Made by a program: the position numbers and the translations under genes. From an uncultured Ruminococcus sp. (GTDB lineage Bacteria; Bacillota; Clostridia; Oscillospirales; Acutalibacteraceae), in contig UQCF01000010.1 in the NCBI GenBank assembly GCA_900539465.1, forward strand, positions 20,515 to 84,514: a stretch of DNA of 64,000 bases. The letters are read 5' to 3'. The notes under the pieces are model-generated. The model made no database searches. It was not told where the DNA came from and saw nothing but the letters and a program-made list of their open reading frames with translations. Positions 26,576 through 35,517 of this stretch are shown here, piece by piece; position 1 is the first letter of the stretch; each line of letters begins with the position of its first letter.

Positions 26576-27412
26576 TTATCCTTTCACCGCTCCGGCAACT
26601 ACGCCTTTTATAATATATTTTTGAGAAAAAAGATAAAATATAACTATCGGCACTATTGCCAAAACGAGCATTGCCATCATAGCGCCCATATCGACAGAAC
26701 CGTATCCGCCTTTCAGATACTGTATTGCTATCGGCACGGTTTTGTACTCACTGCCTATTACAAGATATGGCAGCAGATAGTCGTTCCAAACCCACATCGC
26801 ATTTAAAATGGCAACGGTTATTGCCGTCGGCTTTAAGATGGGAAAAACCACCCTAAAATAAGTCTGCAAAGGTCCGCAGCCGTCTATCATGGCGGCTTCT
26901 TCTATTTCAAGCGGAATAGATTTTACAAATCCGCTGAACATAAACACCGAAAGTCCCGCACCGAAGCCGAGATATATAAAAACAATGCCGACGGGGTTAT
27001 CGAGGTGCAGCGTGTTAGCCGTTTTTGTGAGAGTGAACATAACCATCTGAAACGGTACAATCATAGAAAAGACAAACGCATAATAAAGCGCCGATGTGAA
27101 TTTACTCTTTTGCCGCGTTATATACCACGCTGTCATAGAGGTAAAAAGCACTATCGCGGCAACCGAAAACACCGTAATAAAAACCGACCAGCCGAAAGCT
27201 TTAAAAAATCCGGTTTTTGCCACGCCCTCGGTGTAGTTTAAAATGCCTTCAAAGGTTTCGCTGTCAGGCAGCTTAAACGGCTCGCCGCTTATATAAAATT
27301 TGCTTTTAAACGAATTCATCAACACTATCGCTATCGGCGCGACAAATATCAAAGCCGCCGCCGTAAGCAATATATATGATAAAATATTAAAAACAATGTT
27401 TCTTTTTTGCAT
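26576..27412 (-). CDS. Sugar ABC transporter permease, MalG type
   Basis: A 278-residue permease with six membrane segments. The cytoplasmic EAA loop reads EIEEAAMIDGCGPLQTYFRVVFPILKP, with the invariant EAA and G that dock the ATPase. It ends inside a TAATG junction with the upstream permease gene, so the two are made together. It forms a heterodimer with the MalF-type subunit. Substrate is set by the binding protein and is not known. Confidence 0.92.
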   Translation of the reverse strand: MQKRNIVFNILSYILLTAAALIFVAPIAIVLMNSFKSKFYISGEPFKLPDSETFEGILNYTEGVAKTGFFKAFGWSVFITVFSVAAIVLFTSMTAWYITRQKSKFTSALYYAFVFSMIVPFQMVMFTLTKTANTLHLDNPVGIVFIYLGFGAGLSVFMFSGFVKSIPLEIEEAAMIDGCGPLQTYFRVVFPILKPTAITVAILNAMWVWNDYLLPYLVIGSEYKTVPIAIQYLKGGYGSVDMGAMMAMLVLAIVPIVIFYLFSQKYIIKGVVAGAVKG

Positions 27413-28248
27413 TATTGTTCCACCTCTTTTTTTCTTGTCACCGCAAGCTGAATAAATGCTATAACGGCAACTAACAAAAAGAAGATAACCGCTTTTGCCT
27501 GGCCTACACCCTCCCAGCCGACTTTGCCGTAAAACGTGTTATAAATATCAAGCGCGAGCATCGCGGTTTTTTTAGACGGGGCGCCCGCCGTCAGAGCAAG
27601 GTTTTGGTCAAAAAGCTTAAACGAATTTGTTATTGTCAAAAACATACATATCGTAACGCTCGGCATAACAAGAGGAATTGTAACGTTTTTTAAGGTCTGC
27701 CATGCGCCCGCGCCGTCCACCTTTGCCGCATCCTGAAGCTCTGACGGAACATTTTGTATTCCTGCAATATAAACCACCATCATATACCCAATAAGTTGCC
27801 AGTTCATAAGAACCACAAGACCCCAAAAGCCGTATTTGGGGTCATAGGTTATGGTAACTCCCCAAAATTGCAAAATGCCGTTTATTATAAGCTGCCAGAT
27901 GTAACCGAGAACTATGCCGCCTATAAGATTCGGCATAAAGAACACCGTTCTGAAAACATTTGTGCCTTTAAGCCCTTTGGTTAAAAGGCTCGCCAAGGCG
28001 AACGCAATAACATTTACGCTTATAACAGACACGACGGCGAACTTAACCGTGAACCACAAAGCATTTTTAAAATCGTCATTTGAAAACGCCTTTATATAAT
28101 TTTGTATGCCGACCCACTGCGCGTCTATTATTGTTGTAAACTCGGTAAAAGAAAGCGTTATACCGAGAACGAACGGAATGACAAACGCTATGAGAAAAGC
28201 CGCAAGAGTCGGCAGGACAAATATAGGAAAGTATTTTTTCAGCTGCAT
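27412..28248 (-). CDS. Sugar ABC transporter permease, MalF type
   Basis: A 278-residue permease with six membrane segments and the EAA-like loop ELQDAAKVDGAGAWQTLKNVTIPLV. LSFTEF near the N-terminus and the short first periplasmic loop are typical of MsmF/UgpA-type proteins rather than the longer enterobacterial MalF. GGCGGTGAATT precedes the ATG. It sits 20 bases after the binding-protein gene. Confidence 0.92.
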   Translation of the reverse strand: MQLKKYFPIFVLPTLAAFLIAFVIPFVLGITLSFTEFTTIIDAQWVGIQNYIKAFSNDDFKNALWFTVKFAVVSVISVNVIAFALASLLTKGLKGTNVFRTVFFMPNLIGGIVLGYIWQLIINGILQFWGVTITYDPKYGFWGLVVLMNWQLIGYMMVVYIAGIQNVPSELQDAAKVDGAGAWQTLKNVTIPLVMPSVTICMFLTITNSFKLFDQNLALTAGAPSKKTAMLALDIYNTFYGKVGWEGVGQAKAVIFFLLVAVIAFIQLAVTRKKEVEQ

Positions 28249-28268
28249 AAATTCACCGCCAAATTTTG

Positions 28269-29624
28269 TTATGCTCTCTCACTTTTCCATGAGTCAATAA
28301 CGGTTTTCTTCACATAATCCCAATCTTTTGTGCCCTGAACATACTCAAGGAGCGCGTCACTGAAAGCGGATTTAAAATCCTGACTCGGGAATGAATTGAA
28401 AGTCCAGTCAATCGTCCGGACATCGCGGTTCATCCAATCTATAACCTCTCTCGCAAGCGGATCGGATGGTTTTTCATCATCTGCAAAGGTGTTAAAAGGC
28501 GTTATAAATTCGAGTTTTTCGGTAACATATTTTTTGCCCGTGTCGCTTGAGAAAAGCCATTCAAGGAATTTGAGCGACGCCTCTTGTTTTTCTTTTGATA
28601 CCTTTGAATTGATAGCAAGATAGTTTTCCGTACCTATGCAAAGCCCCTGATTTTCTTCGCCGTCAACGCCTGTATAAAGCGGCAAATATTTAATATTATC
28701 CTCTTTAACCTTGTTGCCGGAAACATTTTTTATCTGCGACCATGCCCAGTTGCCGTTTTGAACCATTGCCGCCTTGCCGAGTGCAAATTCCGACATTGAA
28801 TCTTCAACCGATTTGCTGCCGAGAACGCCCTTTTCGCTGACGGAATTATCGGTGTACAAATCAAAGAGGTTTTTATATTTATCCGCATAGGTGAATTTAA
28901 TTTCTTTGGCGTTATAAGCCGTCGCTATTGCGCTCGCCGATTTGTCAAGGTCTTTCATCTCGTAATAAATCGGCACGCTCGCAAGGTGCGATTCCCAGCG
29001 CCAAGCCTCTCCGCCTGCCATTGATGTTGAGGCAAAAACTCCGTCGATACCGAGCTCAGATTTGTGCTTTGTCATATCCTGCACAACGGCTTTTAAAAGA
29101 GAAAAGTTTTTTATCTCTTGTGCAGAGGTGATACTGACAGCCTTGTCTTTGAGGGCAAAATATTTTTCCATTATTTCGTTGTTGTATATTATTCCGAAGC
29201 CCTCAACAACATAAGGAATACCGTAAATTCCGTCGCCGTCTTTTATTACCATATCCTTATCCAAAAGATAGGAATAAATCTTGGTATCTTTAAGGTCAAG
29301 ACAGTAGTTTTTCCACGCGGTGTAGCCCACCATGCCGTTAATTTGAAAAATTGTAGGCGCGTCGGTCTTGGCAATCTCAGATTTAAGTGTAGTTTCATAA
29401 GAATCGCTCGCCGCCGTCACGACTTTAACCTTAACGCCTGTTTCTTTTTCATAGGCGGTGGCTATTTCTTTATATATATCCGCAATTTCGGGTTTAAAAT
29501 TGAGATAATATATCTCGAGTGCGTCTTTGCCGCCGGACGCGTTTGAATCATCGTTTTTCTTGCCGCATGACGTCAGCATAAATATCATTACGGCAGACAA
29601 AATCAACGCAATAATTTTTTTCAT
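28269..29624 (-). CDS. CUT1 extracellular sugar-binding lipoprotein
   Basis: A 451-residue solute-binding protein. Residues 1-21 form a lipoprotein signal ending MLTSC, with the lipidated Cys followed by a charged linker. The body has the family-1 pattern (EIATAYEKETGVKVKVVTAASDSYETTLKSEIA, then GIPYVVEGFGIIYNNEIMEK, and GKAAMVQNGNWAWSQI). GGAGG stands 8 bases before the ATG at 29624; an earlier in-frame ATG lacks a site. The substrate is unknown; a rhamnose- or fucose-containing oligosaccharide would fit the nearby rhaD but is a guess. Confidence 0.9.
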   Translation of the reverse strand: MKKIIALILSAVMIFMLTSCGKKNDDSNASGGKDALEIYYLNFKPEIADIYKEIATAYEKETGVKVKVVTAASDSYETTLKSEIAKTDAPTIFQINGMVGYTAWKNYCLDLKDTKIYSYLLDKDMVIKDGDGIYGIPYVVEGFGIIYNNEIMEKYFALKDKAVSITSAQEIKNFSLLKAVVQDMTKHKSELGIDGVFASTSMAGGEAWRWESHLASVPIYYEMKDLDKSASAIATAYNAKEIKFTYADKYKNLFDLYTDNSVSEKGVLGSKSVEDSMSEFALGKAAMVQNGNWAWSQIKNVSGNKVKEDNIKYLPLYTGVDGEENQGLCIGTENYLAINSKVSKEKQEASLKFLEWLFSSDTGKKYVTEKLEFITPFNTFADDEKPSDPLAREVIDWMNRDVRTIDWTFNSFPSQDFKSAFSDALLEYVQGTKDWDYVKKTVIDSWKSERA

Positions 29625-29651
29625 ACTCGTTCCTCCGTTAATGAGCAATAT

Positions 29652-29680
29652 TTGCATTTGCATATTTATTCTGCTATAAT
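29652..29680 (+). promoter_or_regulatory. Promoter of the Dabb / two-component operon
   Basis: TTGCAT (29652-29657), 17-base spacer, TATAAT (29675-29680), 33 bases before the start at 29714. Confidence 0.65.
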
Positions 29681-29713
29681 ATTGCCGAAATATACAGTTA
29701 AGGAGTTCAAATT

Positions 29714-30001
29714 ATGATTAAGCACATAGTTTTTTGGAATATACGAAACGATGAAAACAAAGAAAACAATATGAAAGAAATGCGTAAAAAGCTCACTTCG
29801 CTTGTCGGCGTTGTTCCCGGGCTTATAAGCGCAGAGGTAGGATTCAACTATAACCCTAAGGGATATGACGTTGCGCTTTATTCTGTATTTGAAAGCAAAG
29901 AGGCACTCGACGGCTATCAAGTTCACCCCGAGCATCTGAAAGTCAAAGAGTTTGTTCACTCGGTTATAACAGAGCGTGCCTGCGCCGACTACGAAATATA
30001 A
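29714..30001 (+). CDS. Dabb (stress-responsive A/B barrel) domain protein
   Basis: A 95-residue single-domain protein starting MIKHIVFWN, with EVGFNYNPKGYDVALYSVFESKEALDGYQVHPEHLKVKEFV. This is the ferredoxin-like Dabb fold, where HPEHL and VxFW are the hallmark pieces. Family members form dimeric barrels; some are stress-induced and some are cyclases, and no specific reaction can be given. AAGGAG precedes the ATG. The response regulator gene follows after 13 bases, so the three genes probably share one transcript. Confidence 0.85.
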   Translation: MIKHIVFWNIRNDENKENNMKEMRKKLTSLVGVVPGLISAEVGFNYNPKGYDVALYSVFESKEALDGYQVHPEHLKVKEFVHSVITERACADYEI

Positions 30002-30014
30002 AAGGGAAAGCAAA

Positions 30015-30683
30015 ATGTATCGAATACTTATAGTTGAAGATGATTCAACCATTGCAAAAATGATAAAAAAGCATTTAATATCGTGGGGATATGAAGCTGT
30101 TTGCTCCGAAAATTTTCAAAATATCACAGAAGATTTTTTGTCGTTTAACCCGCAGCTTGTGCTTCTTGACCTGTCACTCCCCTTTTACAACGGTTTTCAC
30201 TGGTGTCAGGAGATAAGGAAGATTTCAAAAGTTCCGATAATTTTCATTTCGTCCGCGTCGGACAATATGAACATTGTTATGGCAATGAACATGGGCGGAG
30301 ACGATTTTATTGCAAAGCCGTTTGATTTGAACGTGCTTACGGCAAAAATTCAGGCAATACTTCGCAGGAGCTTTAACGGCAATATTAAAACCGCTCTTGA
30401 ATACCGCGGCGCGGTGCTGAACACCGACGACGCGAGCCTTATAATCGGCGAGGACAAAATCGAGCTTACCAAAAACGAATACAGAATTTTAAAAATTCTT
30501 ATGGAAAACAAGGGCAAAATTATCAGCCGAGACACGCTCATGCGCCAGCTTTGGGAGACCGACTGCTTTGTTGACGAAAATACACTGAGCGTAAATGTCG
30601 CAAGGCTCAGAAAAAAGCTTGAAAACGCCGGACTATCGGACTTTATCAAAACAAAAAAGGGTCTTGGGTATATAATTGAGTAG
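30015..30683 (+). CDS. Response regulator, OmpR/BceR type
   Basis: A 222-residue regulator. Residues 1-115 form a receiver with the acidic pair in IVEDDSTI, the phosphorylated Asp in LVLLDLSLPFYNG, Ser/Thr in IFISSAS and Lys in FIAKPFDLNVL. Residues about 125-222 are a winged helix (LTKNEYRILKILMENKGKIISRDTLMRQLW, ENTLSVNVARLRKKL, IKTKKGLGYI). It resembles regulators such as BceR that respond to cell-wall antibiotics. AAAGGGAAAG precedes the ATG at 30015. The partner kinase follows. Confidence 0.92.
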   Translation: MYRILIVEDDSTIAKMIKKHLISWGYEAVCSENFQNITEDFLSFNPQLVLLDLSLPFYNGFHWCQEIRKISKVPIIFISSASDNMNIVMAMNMGGDDFIAKPFDLNVLTAKIQAILRRSFNGNIKTALEYRGAVLNTDDASLIIGEDKIELTKNEYRILKILMENKGKIISRDTLMRQLWETDCFVDENTLSVNVARLRKKLENAGLSDFIKTKKGLGYIIE

Positions 30684-30704
30684 GCAAAAAGCGGAGAAAT
30701 TGAC

Positions 30705-31700
30705 ATGAAGATTTTTTTAAAATATCTTAAATACAACGCCAAAAACATATTGTGCTTTGCCGTGTGCTGCGTGATTTTTGCAACGATTTTTTATTTGTTC
30801 TCGTTGCCGCTGAAAGCGGTTTTATACCCTGCTCTGCTTTGTTTGTTTTTTATTATTATTTGTGCCGCAGTCGGTTTCATTCGGTTTTATAAAAAGCATA
30901 AAATGCTTGAAAGGCTCACAAAAGAAGCGTCGGTTACGATTGAGCTTTTGCCGAAAAAACGCAATTTAATAGAAGAAGATTACCAAAACGTCATAAGAGA
31001 GCTTTTTGAATTTCAAAAGCAATTTGAGCAAAAATCAGATATAAAATACTCCGATTTGCGCGAATACTTTACACTGTGGGCACATCAGATAAAAACGCCG
31101 ATAGCGGCTATGAGCTTGATTTTGCAAAGCGATTTTGAAAATCCGCAAAGCCGCGAACTTCTTGAAGAACTGCAAAAAATAGAGCAATATGTTGAAATGG
31201 TTTTGGGATATTTGCGGCTCGAATCGGAGTCTACCGACTATATAATAAAAAAATACGACCTCGACTCTGTAATTAAGCAAGCCGTAAAAAAATATGCTTC
31301 TCAGTTTATCAGAAAAAAGATTAAGCTGTGTTACGAACCGCTCAAAAAAGAAATTCTGACGGACGAAAAATGGCTTTTGTTTGTTATTGAGCAAATACTC
31401 TCTAACTCGGTTAAATACACCAAAAGCGGCGGCAGCGTTTCAATATATTTAGAAAGCCCTGTAACTTTGTGCATAGAAGACACGGGCATAGGCATTGAAA
31501 GCGAAGACCTGCCGCGAATTTTTGAAAAAGGATACACGGGGTATAACGGACGAAGCGATAAGAAATCCTCCGGAATAGGGCTTTATTTATGCAGGAGGAT
31601 TACAGAACGGCTCGGGCATAAAATTTATGCCGAGTCAACCGTCGGAAGAGGCACGGTTATAAAAATTGACCTCGGCAGAGAAAAGGTTGAGATTGAATAA
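30705..31700 (+). CDS. Intramembrane-sensing histidine kinase, BceS-like
   Basis: A 331-residue kinase with two N-terminal membrane segments (residues about 15-35 and 40-60) separated by only a few residues. It therefore has no real outside sensor domain. The H-box is REYFTLWAHQIKTPIAAMSL, typical of BceS-type kinases, and the ATPase has NQILSNSVKYT-like (EQILSNSVKYTKSGG), DTGIGIESEDLPRIFEKGYTG and GIGLYLCRRI. Such kinases normally sense the flux of a BceAB exporter encoded beside them. No such exporter follows here; the next gene is a convergent, unrelated ABC exporter. Confidence 0.9.
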   Translation: MKIFLKYLKYNAKNILCFAVCCVIFATIFYLFSLPLKAVLYPALLCLFFIIICAAVGFIRFYKKHKMLERLTKEASVTIELLPKKRNLIEEDYQNVIRELFEFQKQFEQKSDIKYSDLREYFTLWAHQIKTPIAAMSLILQSDFENPQSRELLEELQKIEQYVEMVLGYLRLESESTDYIIKKYDLDSVIKQAVKKYASQFIRKKIKLCYEPLKKEILTDEKWLLFVIEQILSNSVKYTKSGGSVSIYLESPVTLCIEDTGIGIESEDLPRIFEKGYTGYNGRSDKKSSGIGLYLCRRITERLGHKIYAESTVGRGTVIKIDLGREKVEIE

Positions 31701-31703
31701 AAC

Positions 31704-31757
31704 AAAAGCTGTACTTTACATCGGCTCGTTTGAGACATGATGTGAATTACAGCTTTT
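31704..31757. terminator. Long bidirectional hairpin terminator
   Basis: A 19-base stem with one mismatch: AAAAGCTGTACTTTACATC (31704-31722) with GATGTGAATTACAGCTTTT (31739-31757), between the converging kinase and ABC exporter genes. The right arm resembles that of the hairpin at 33532-33592. Confidence 0.85.
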
Positions 31758-31764
31758 TGTTATA

Positions 31765-33513
31765 TTATTTTGCCTTTATATTGTCTTGTGCTTCAAACAG
31801 GGATTTAAAAGCTCCGTCTTTTTTCAAAAGCTCCTGCGGGTTCCCCTGCTCTGTAATTTTTCCGCCATTTATCACAAGCACTTTATCTGCCATGGCGGCT
31901 CTTTTTATATCATGGGTAATTACAACAACCGTCTTGCCGCCGACTTTACACTCATTTTGCAGCATTTCAAACATTTTGCCTGCTGTTTTTGCGTCAAGCG
32001 CCGAGGTCGGCTCATCAAGCAGCATAACGGGAGCATCGCGGTATAAAGCTCTTGCAACAGATATTCGCTGACATTCACCGCCCGATAAATTCGCGCCGAA
32101 ATCGCTGATTACAGTTTTCTCATGCTCGGGAAGTTCGCCGATAAAATCTTTCATCTGTGCTTTTTCTATCGCTTGCGAAATTTTCAGGGAATCGGGTGCT
32201 TGCGGAAAAGAAATATTATTTTCAACGGCATCGTTAAAAATGAAAGCATCCTGCAAAACCACCGAATACATTTTGCGAAGCGAATCGGTGTCAACCTCAT
32301 TTATATTTTTGCCGAACACGCGGATAGTGCCCGAAGAAACAGAAAAAAACTTGTTTACAATATCCATAAAACAAGATTTTCCTCCGCCGGAAACACCTAC
32401 GATTGATATAAACTCCCCTTTTTTGATTTTTAAATCATCTATGTGCAAGCTGAAATTTTCTCTGCCGTAAGAAAATTCAACGTTTTCAAAAGAAAAAACA
32501 GTTTCGCATGATTTATCGGGAATTATATCACTCGATAATTCGTCACTCATAGCCATTATATTGTCAAACTCATCAAATACGTTTTGAGCCGCACCGACGC
32601 TGAGCCTTGCCCTCATAATTCCGTTTAGAGACGACATAAGCGACGGAAAATATGCGATTACCGCAATCAGCGAGCCGACGGACATTTTATCTTTCAGCAC
32701 AAACAGCGCACCTAAAGCAAAAGCCGTGCCCAAAATAATCTGCGAAGCCGCATTTGGCAATACATCGCCTGCGAGACATTCGGTTTTACGGAACTTCCAT
32801 TCGGCTTTATTAAAGCGGTTCAATCCATCTTCAAAGCTGTTTTCCGCGCCTTCTTGCGCGTTATATGAGCGTATTGTTTTCATTGAATTTAATATTTGAA
32901 CAATATTTTTTTGAAGACTGCGCTGTTCTTTGAGGCCGTCATGCGACGCGCTTTTCATTTTATTTTTTTGTGCTTTAATAATTAAATATGACAGAGGAAG
33001 CACGGCGAACACCGACAAAGTCAACGCGATATTATAATGCAAAAGCATAACAAAAACGATAAGAAACTGCAAACAGCTTGAAACGATTGTTATAATTGAA
33101 TTCAAGTACATGGACGGTATGGTTTCTGCGCTTCTTGTTAAAATGTTTGACAGCGTCACCGAATCGTAGCTGCTGTACTCGGCAAAATTGCTGTGAAGAA
33201 TTTTCTTAAACGCAGCGTCCGTTACATAATATACGCATTTTTTGCCGAACCAATAATTAAGCCTGTTTTTAAGGAGTGTAACAAGAGCGGCGGCAACAGG
33301 CGCAAGCACGGCTATAACCACACAAATAATCAGTGCTCTCAAATTTTTTTCGGGAATAAACTCATCTGTTATTTTTTGATATATAACGGGCACGATTGCC
33401 GTTAAGCCGACCGCCAATGCCGATAAAGCAAAAACAGCCAAAAGACTATGTAAATATTTTTTTACGGACATTTTAATCATCTGCTTTGAAATGCTGTTGT
33501 CTTTGGCAAACAT
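31765..33513 (-). CDS. Type I ABC exporter (fused membrane and ATPase domains)
   Basis: A 582-residue half-transporter. Residues about 1-310 carry six membrane helices, and residues about 340-582 carry the ATPase. The Walker A is GVSGGGKSC, with Cys in place of the usual Thr after Ser. The signature is LSGGECQRISVARAL, Walker B VMLLDEPTSALDA and the H-loop VITHDIKRA. It would act as a homodimer exporting lipid, peptide or drug. AGGAGG stands 5 bases before the ATG at 33513. It lies downstream of the NhaC-type gene's hairpin, so its promoter is probably upstream of that hairpin. Confidence 0.88.
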   Translation of the reverse strand: MFAKDNSISKQMIKMSVKKYLHSLLAVFALSALAVGLTAIVPVIYQKITDEFIPEKNLRALIICVVIAVLAPVAAALVTLLKNRLNYWFGKKCVYYVTDAAFKKILHSNFAEYSSYDSVTLSNILTRSAETIPSMYLNSIITIVSSCLQFLIVFVMLLHYNIALTLSVFAVLPLSYLIIKAQKNKMKSASHDGLKEQRSLQKNIVQILNSMKTIRSYNAQEGAENSFEDGLNRFNKAEWKFRKTECLAGDVLPNAASQIILGTAFALGALFVLKDKMSVGSLIAVIAYFPSLMSSLNGIMRARLSVGAAQNVFDEFDNIMAMSDELSSDIIPDKSCETVFSFENVEFSYGRENFSLHIDDLKIKKGEFISIVGVSGGGKSCFMDIVNKFFSVSSGTIRVFGKNINEVDTDSLRKMYSVVLQDAFIFNDAVENNISFPQAPDSLKISQAIEKAQMKDFIGELPEHEKTVISDFGANLSGGECQRISVARALYRDAPVMLLDEPTSALDAKTAGKMFEMLQNECKVGGKTVVVITHDIKRAAMADKVLVINGGKITEQGNPQELLKKDGAFKSLFEAQDNIKAK

Positions 33514-33531
33514 AATTTCCTCCTGTGGGCT

Positions 33532-33592
33532 AAAATAAAAGCTACAATCCATACCCAGTCTTAATGCCGTTTGTGAATTGTAGCTTTATTTT
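33532..33592 (-). terminator. Hairpin between the NhaC-type gene and the ABC exporter gene
   Basis: AAAGCTACAAT (33538-33548) pairs with ATTGTAGCTTT (33577-33587), continued by an AAAAT/ATTTT stem past one bulged base. On the minus strand it ends in a T-rich run. It can end the NhaC-type transcript, but the exporter gene begins only about 19 bases beyond, so it may instead be a leader hairpin of that gene. Confidence 0.6.
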
Positions 33593-33634
33593 GTCTATAT
33601 AATATACGTCAGATTACTGCTCTATTTAAAAAGC

Positions 33635-35314
33635 TTATGCTGTTTTGCCGTATTTTTTTGCCATGATATTTTTCACAACAAAGAGGAAAAGTACCGTAAG
33701 AACTATGCCGCCTGCAAGGCAGATCCATGCGTTCTGAACAAAGCCTGCGACAATAAACATTACAAATGATATTGCGGCAACACTTATTGCATATGGCATC
33801 TGTGTTGAAACGTGGTTAATGTGGTTGCACTGACCGCCTGCCGATGACATGATGGTTGTATCGGATATGGGTGAGCAGTGGTCGCCGCATACAGCACCTG
33901 CAAGGCAAGCCGAAATACCGATAACCATAAGCTCTGATTGGTCGCTGCCCGTGAATATATATGTAACAATCGGAATAAGAATACCGAATGTTCCCCACGA
34001 CGTACCTGTTGCAAATGCAAGTCCGCATGCTACAAGGAAGATTATAGCCGGGAGGAATTTATCAAGGCCGCCTGCCGCACTGCTCATTACGTCTGCAACG
34101 AAATATTTAGCACCGAGTGCCGCTGTCATATTTTTAAGAGATGTTGCAAAGGTAAGAATCAATATTGCGGGAACCATGGCTATAAAGCCCTTGGGTACTG
34201 CCGCCATGGCGTCTTTGAAGCTGATAAGTCTTCTAAGCATAAGGAATACGATAATCGCAACAAGAGAAATGAGTCCGCCCCACGGCAAACCGAAGGTTGC
34301 GTCTGTATTTGCAAATGCGTCTATAAAGTTTACGCCGTCGAGTATTCCGCCGACATATACAAGTGCGAATACGCAGCAAACTATAAGAAGAATAATCGGG
34401 AAAATAAGGTCTATGACCTTGCCTTTTTCAGAGAATGTTTCTTCTTCGGATTCGTTTCTGTCACCGCTTGTGTAAAGGTCGCCCTTGGTCATTGCGTTAA
34501 ACTCGTGAACGCGCATCGGACCGTAATCGAACTTCATGAGCGTAATTGCAATTATGAAAACAAGGGTCAAAAGTGAATAGTAGTTATAGGGAATTGCGGT
34601 TATGAAAAGGTCAAGTCCCTTGCCGTCCTCGGCATATGCAGAAACCGCAGCCGCCCAGCTTGAGATGGGAGCTATCATACATACGGGTGCCGCTGTGGCA
34701 TCTATAAGATAAGAAAGCTTTGCTCTTGAGATTTTATGACCGTCTGTAACAGGTCTCATAACAGAGCCGACTGTGAGGCAGTTAAAATAGTCGTCAATAA
34801 AAATAAGTACACCGAGTGCCATTGTTGCAAGCGCCGCGCCTGCTCTTGACTTTATGTGCTTTGAGGCCCATTTGCCGAATGCGGCAGATCCGCCTGCTTT
34901 ATTAACAAGGGCAACAACTATACCGAGTTCAACAAGGAATATGAATATACCCGCGCTGTCTGCAACCGCGCTTTGAAGTCCATTGCCTATCAAAGCATCC
35001 ATTGTTTTGGTAAATGAAAAATTAGAATAAATAATAGCACCTGCCAAAATACCTATAAACAAAGAGCTGTAAACCTCTTTTGTTATAAGCGCAAGACCTA
35101 TTGCTATTACCGGCGGCAAAAGAGCCCAAATCGAACCTCTTACCTCGCCTGTTCCCTCGCAGGTTTCGCAAGCTACGCCGTCAACCAAGCCTGTTGCATG
35201 GCAATCGGAACATTTTACCATTGCAAGAGCACTGTCTGAAACGGCAAGAAAGACCATAAGACCCACTATCACAAAACAAGCGATAATGAGAACAATCTTT
35301 TTTGTTTTTGTCAT
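33635..35314 (-). CDS. NhaC-family Na+/H+ antiporter with N-terminal CXXC zinc-finger-like insert
   Basis: A 559-residue transporter with about 12 membrane segments. It has the NhaC-family blocks GVLIFIDDYFNCLTVGSVMRPV, SSWAAAVSAYAE, FATGTSWGTFGILIP and GAVCGDHCSPISDTTIMSSAG. It exchanges Na+ for H+, or possibly an organic substrate. Between the first membrane segment and the rest lies an unusual stretch with Cys35, Cys38, Cys49 and Cys52 (CSDCHATG and CETCEGTG), which resembles a DnaJ-type zinc repeat. AGGAGG precedes the ATG. A structured leader lies upstream. Confidence 0.85.
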   Translation of the reverse strand: MTKTKKIVLIIACFVIVGLMVFLAVSDSALAMVKCSDCHATGLVDGVACETCEGTGEVRGSIWALLPPVIAIGLALITKEVYSSLFIGILAGAIIYSNFSFTKTMDALIGNGLQSAVADSAGIFIFLVELGIVVALVNKAGGSAAFGKWASKHIKSRAGAALATMALGVLIFIDDYFNCLTVGSVMRPVTDGHKISRAKLSYLIDATAAPVCMIAPISSWAAAVSAYAEDGKGLDLFITAIPYNYYSLLTLVFIIAITLMKFDYGPMRVHEFNAMTKGDLYTSGDRNESEEETFSEKGKVIDLIFPIILLIVCCVFALVYVGGILDGVNFIDAFANTDATFGLPWGGLISLVAIIVFLMLRRLISFKDAMAAVPKGFIAMVPAILILTFATSLKNMTAALGAKYFVADVMSSAAGGLDKFLPAIIFLVACGLAFATGTSWGTFGILIPIVTYIFTGSDQSELMVIGISACLAGAVCGDHCSPISDTTIMSSAGGQCNHINHVSTQMPYAISVAAISFVMFIVAGFVQNAWICLAGGIVLTVLFLFVVKNIMAKKYGKTA

Positions 35315-35324
35315 TTTTCTTCCT

Positions 35325-35430
35325 CCTAAATTTTACTCCCTAAAGGTTATTGGGGAATTACCTTGATAAGCCCCCTCTTTTTTCACAAGCCGTTATGTAA
35401 CCGTACCGGCGGCTTTAATGTGATAAAAAG
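35325..35430 (-). promoter_or_regulatory. Structured leader of the NhaC-type gene (possible riboswitch)
   Basis: On the minus strand the about 100 bases before the gene contain a stem AAGCCG/CGGCTT. A second set of pairings follows: GGGG with CCCC, and AAGGT with ACCTT, in an interleaved order that would form a pseudoknot. It ends in a purine-rich GGGAG near the ribosome binding site. Ion-sensing riboswitches precede some sodium and lithium transporter genes, but I cannot match this to a known class by eye. Confidence 0.35.
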
Positions 35431-35476
35431 ACTTTAACAGTTTAGCACAAAAAAACGAATATGGCAATAGCAAATA

Positions 35477-35507
35477 AAAAAATCCTGCCGAAAAGACAGG
35501 ATTTTTT
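35477..35507 (-). terminator. Terminator of putP
   Basis: AAAAATCCTG (to 35487) pairs with CAGGATTTTT (from 35497) around CCGAAAAGA. On the minus strand it is followed by a T-run. It starts about 10 bases past the putP stop at 35518. Confidence 0.85.
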
Positions 35508-35517
35508 GTCGGTTAAA

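Noticed and set aside
24011..29624. Naming the CUT1 transporter as a rhamnose importer
   Set aside because: Only proximity to rhaD supports it; the binding protein has no residue evidence for the sugar.
31765..33513. Partner transporter of the BceRS-like system
   Set aside because: It is a fused six-helix ABC exporter on the opposite strand, not a BceAB pair with a ten-helix permease.
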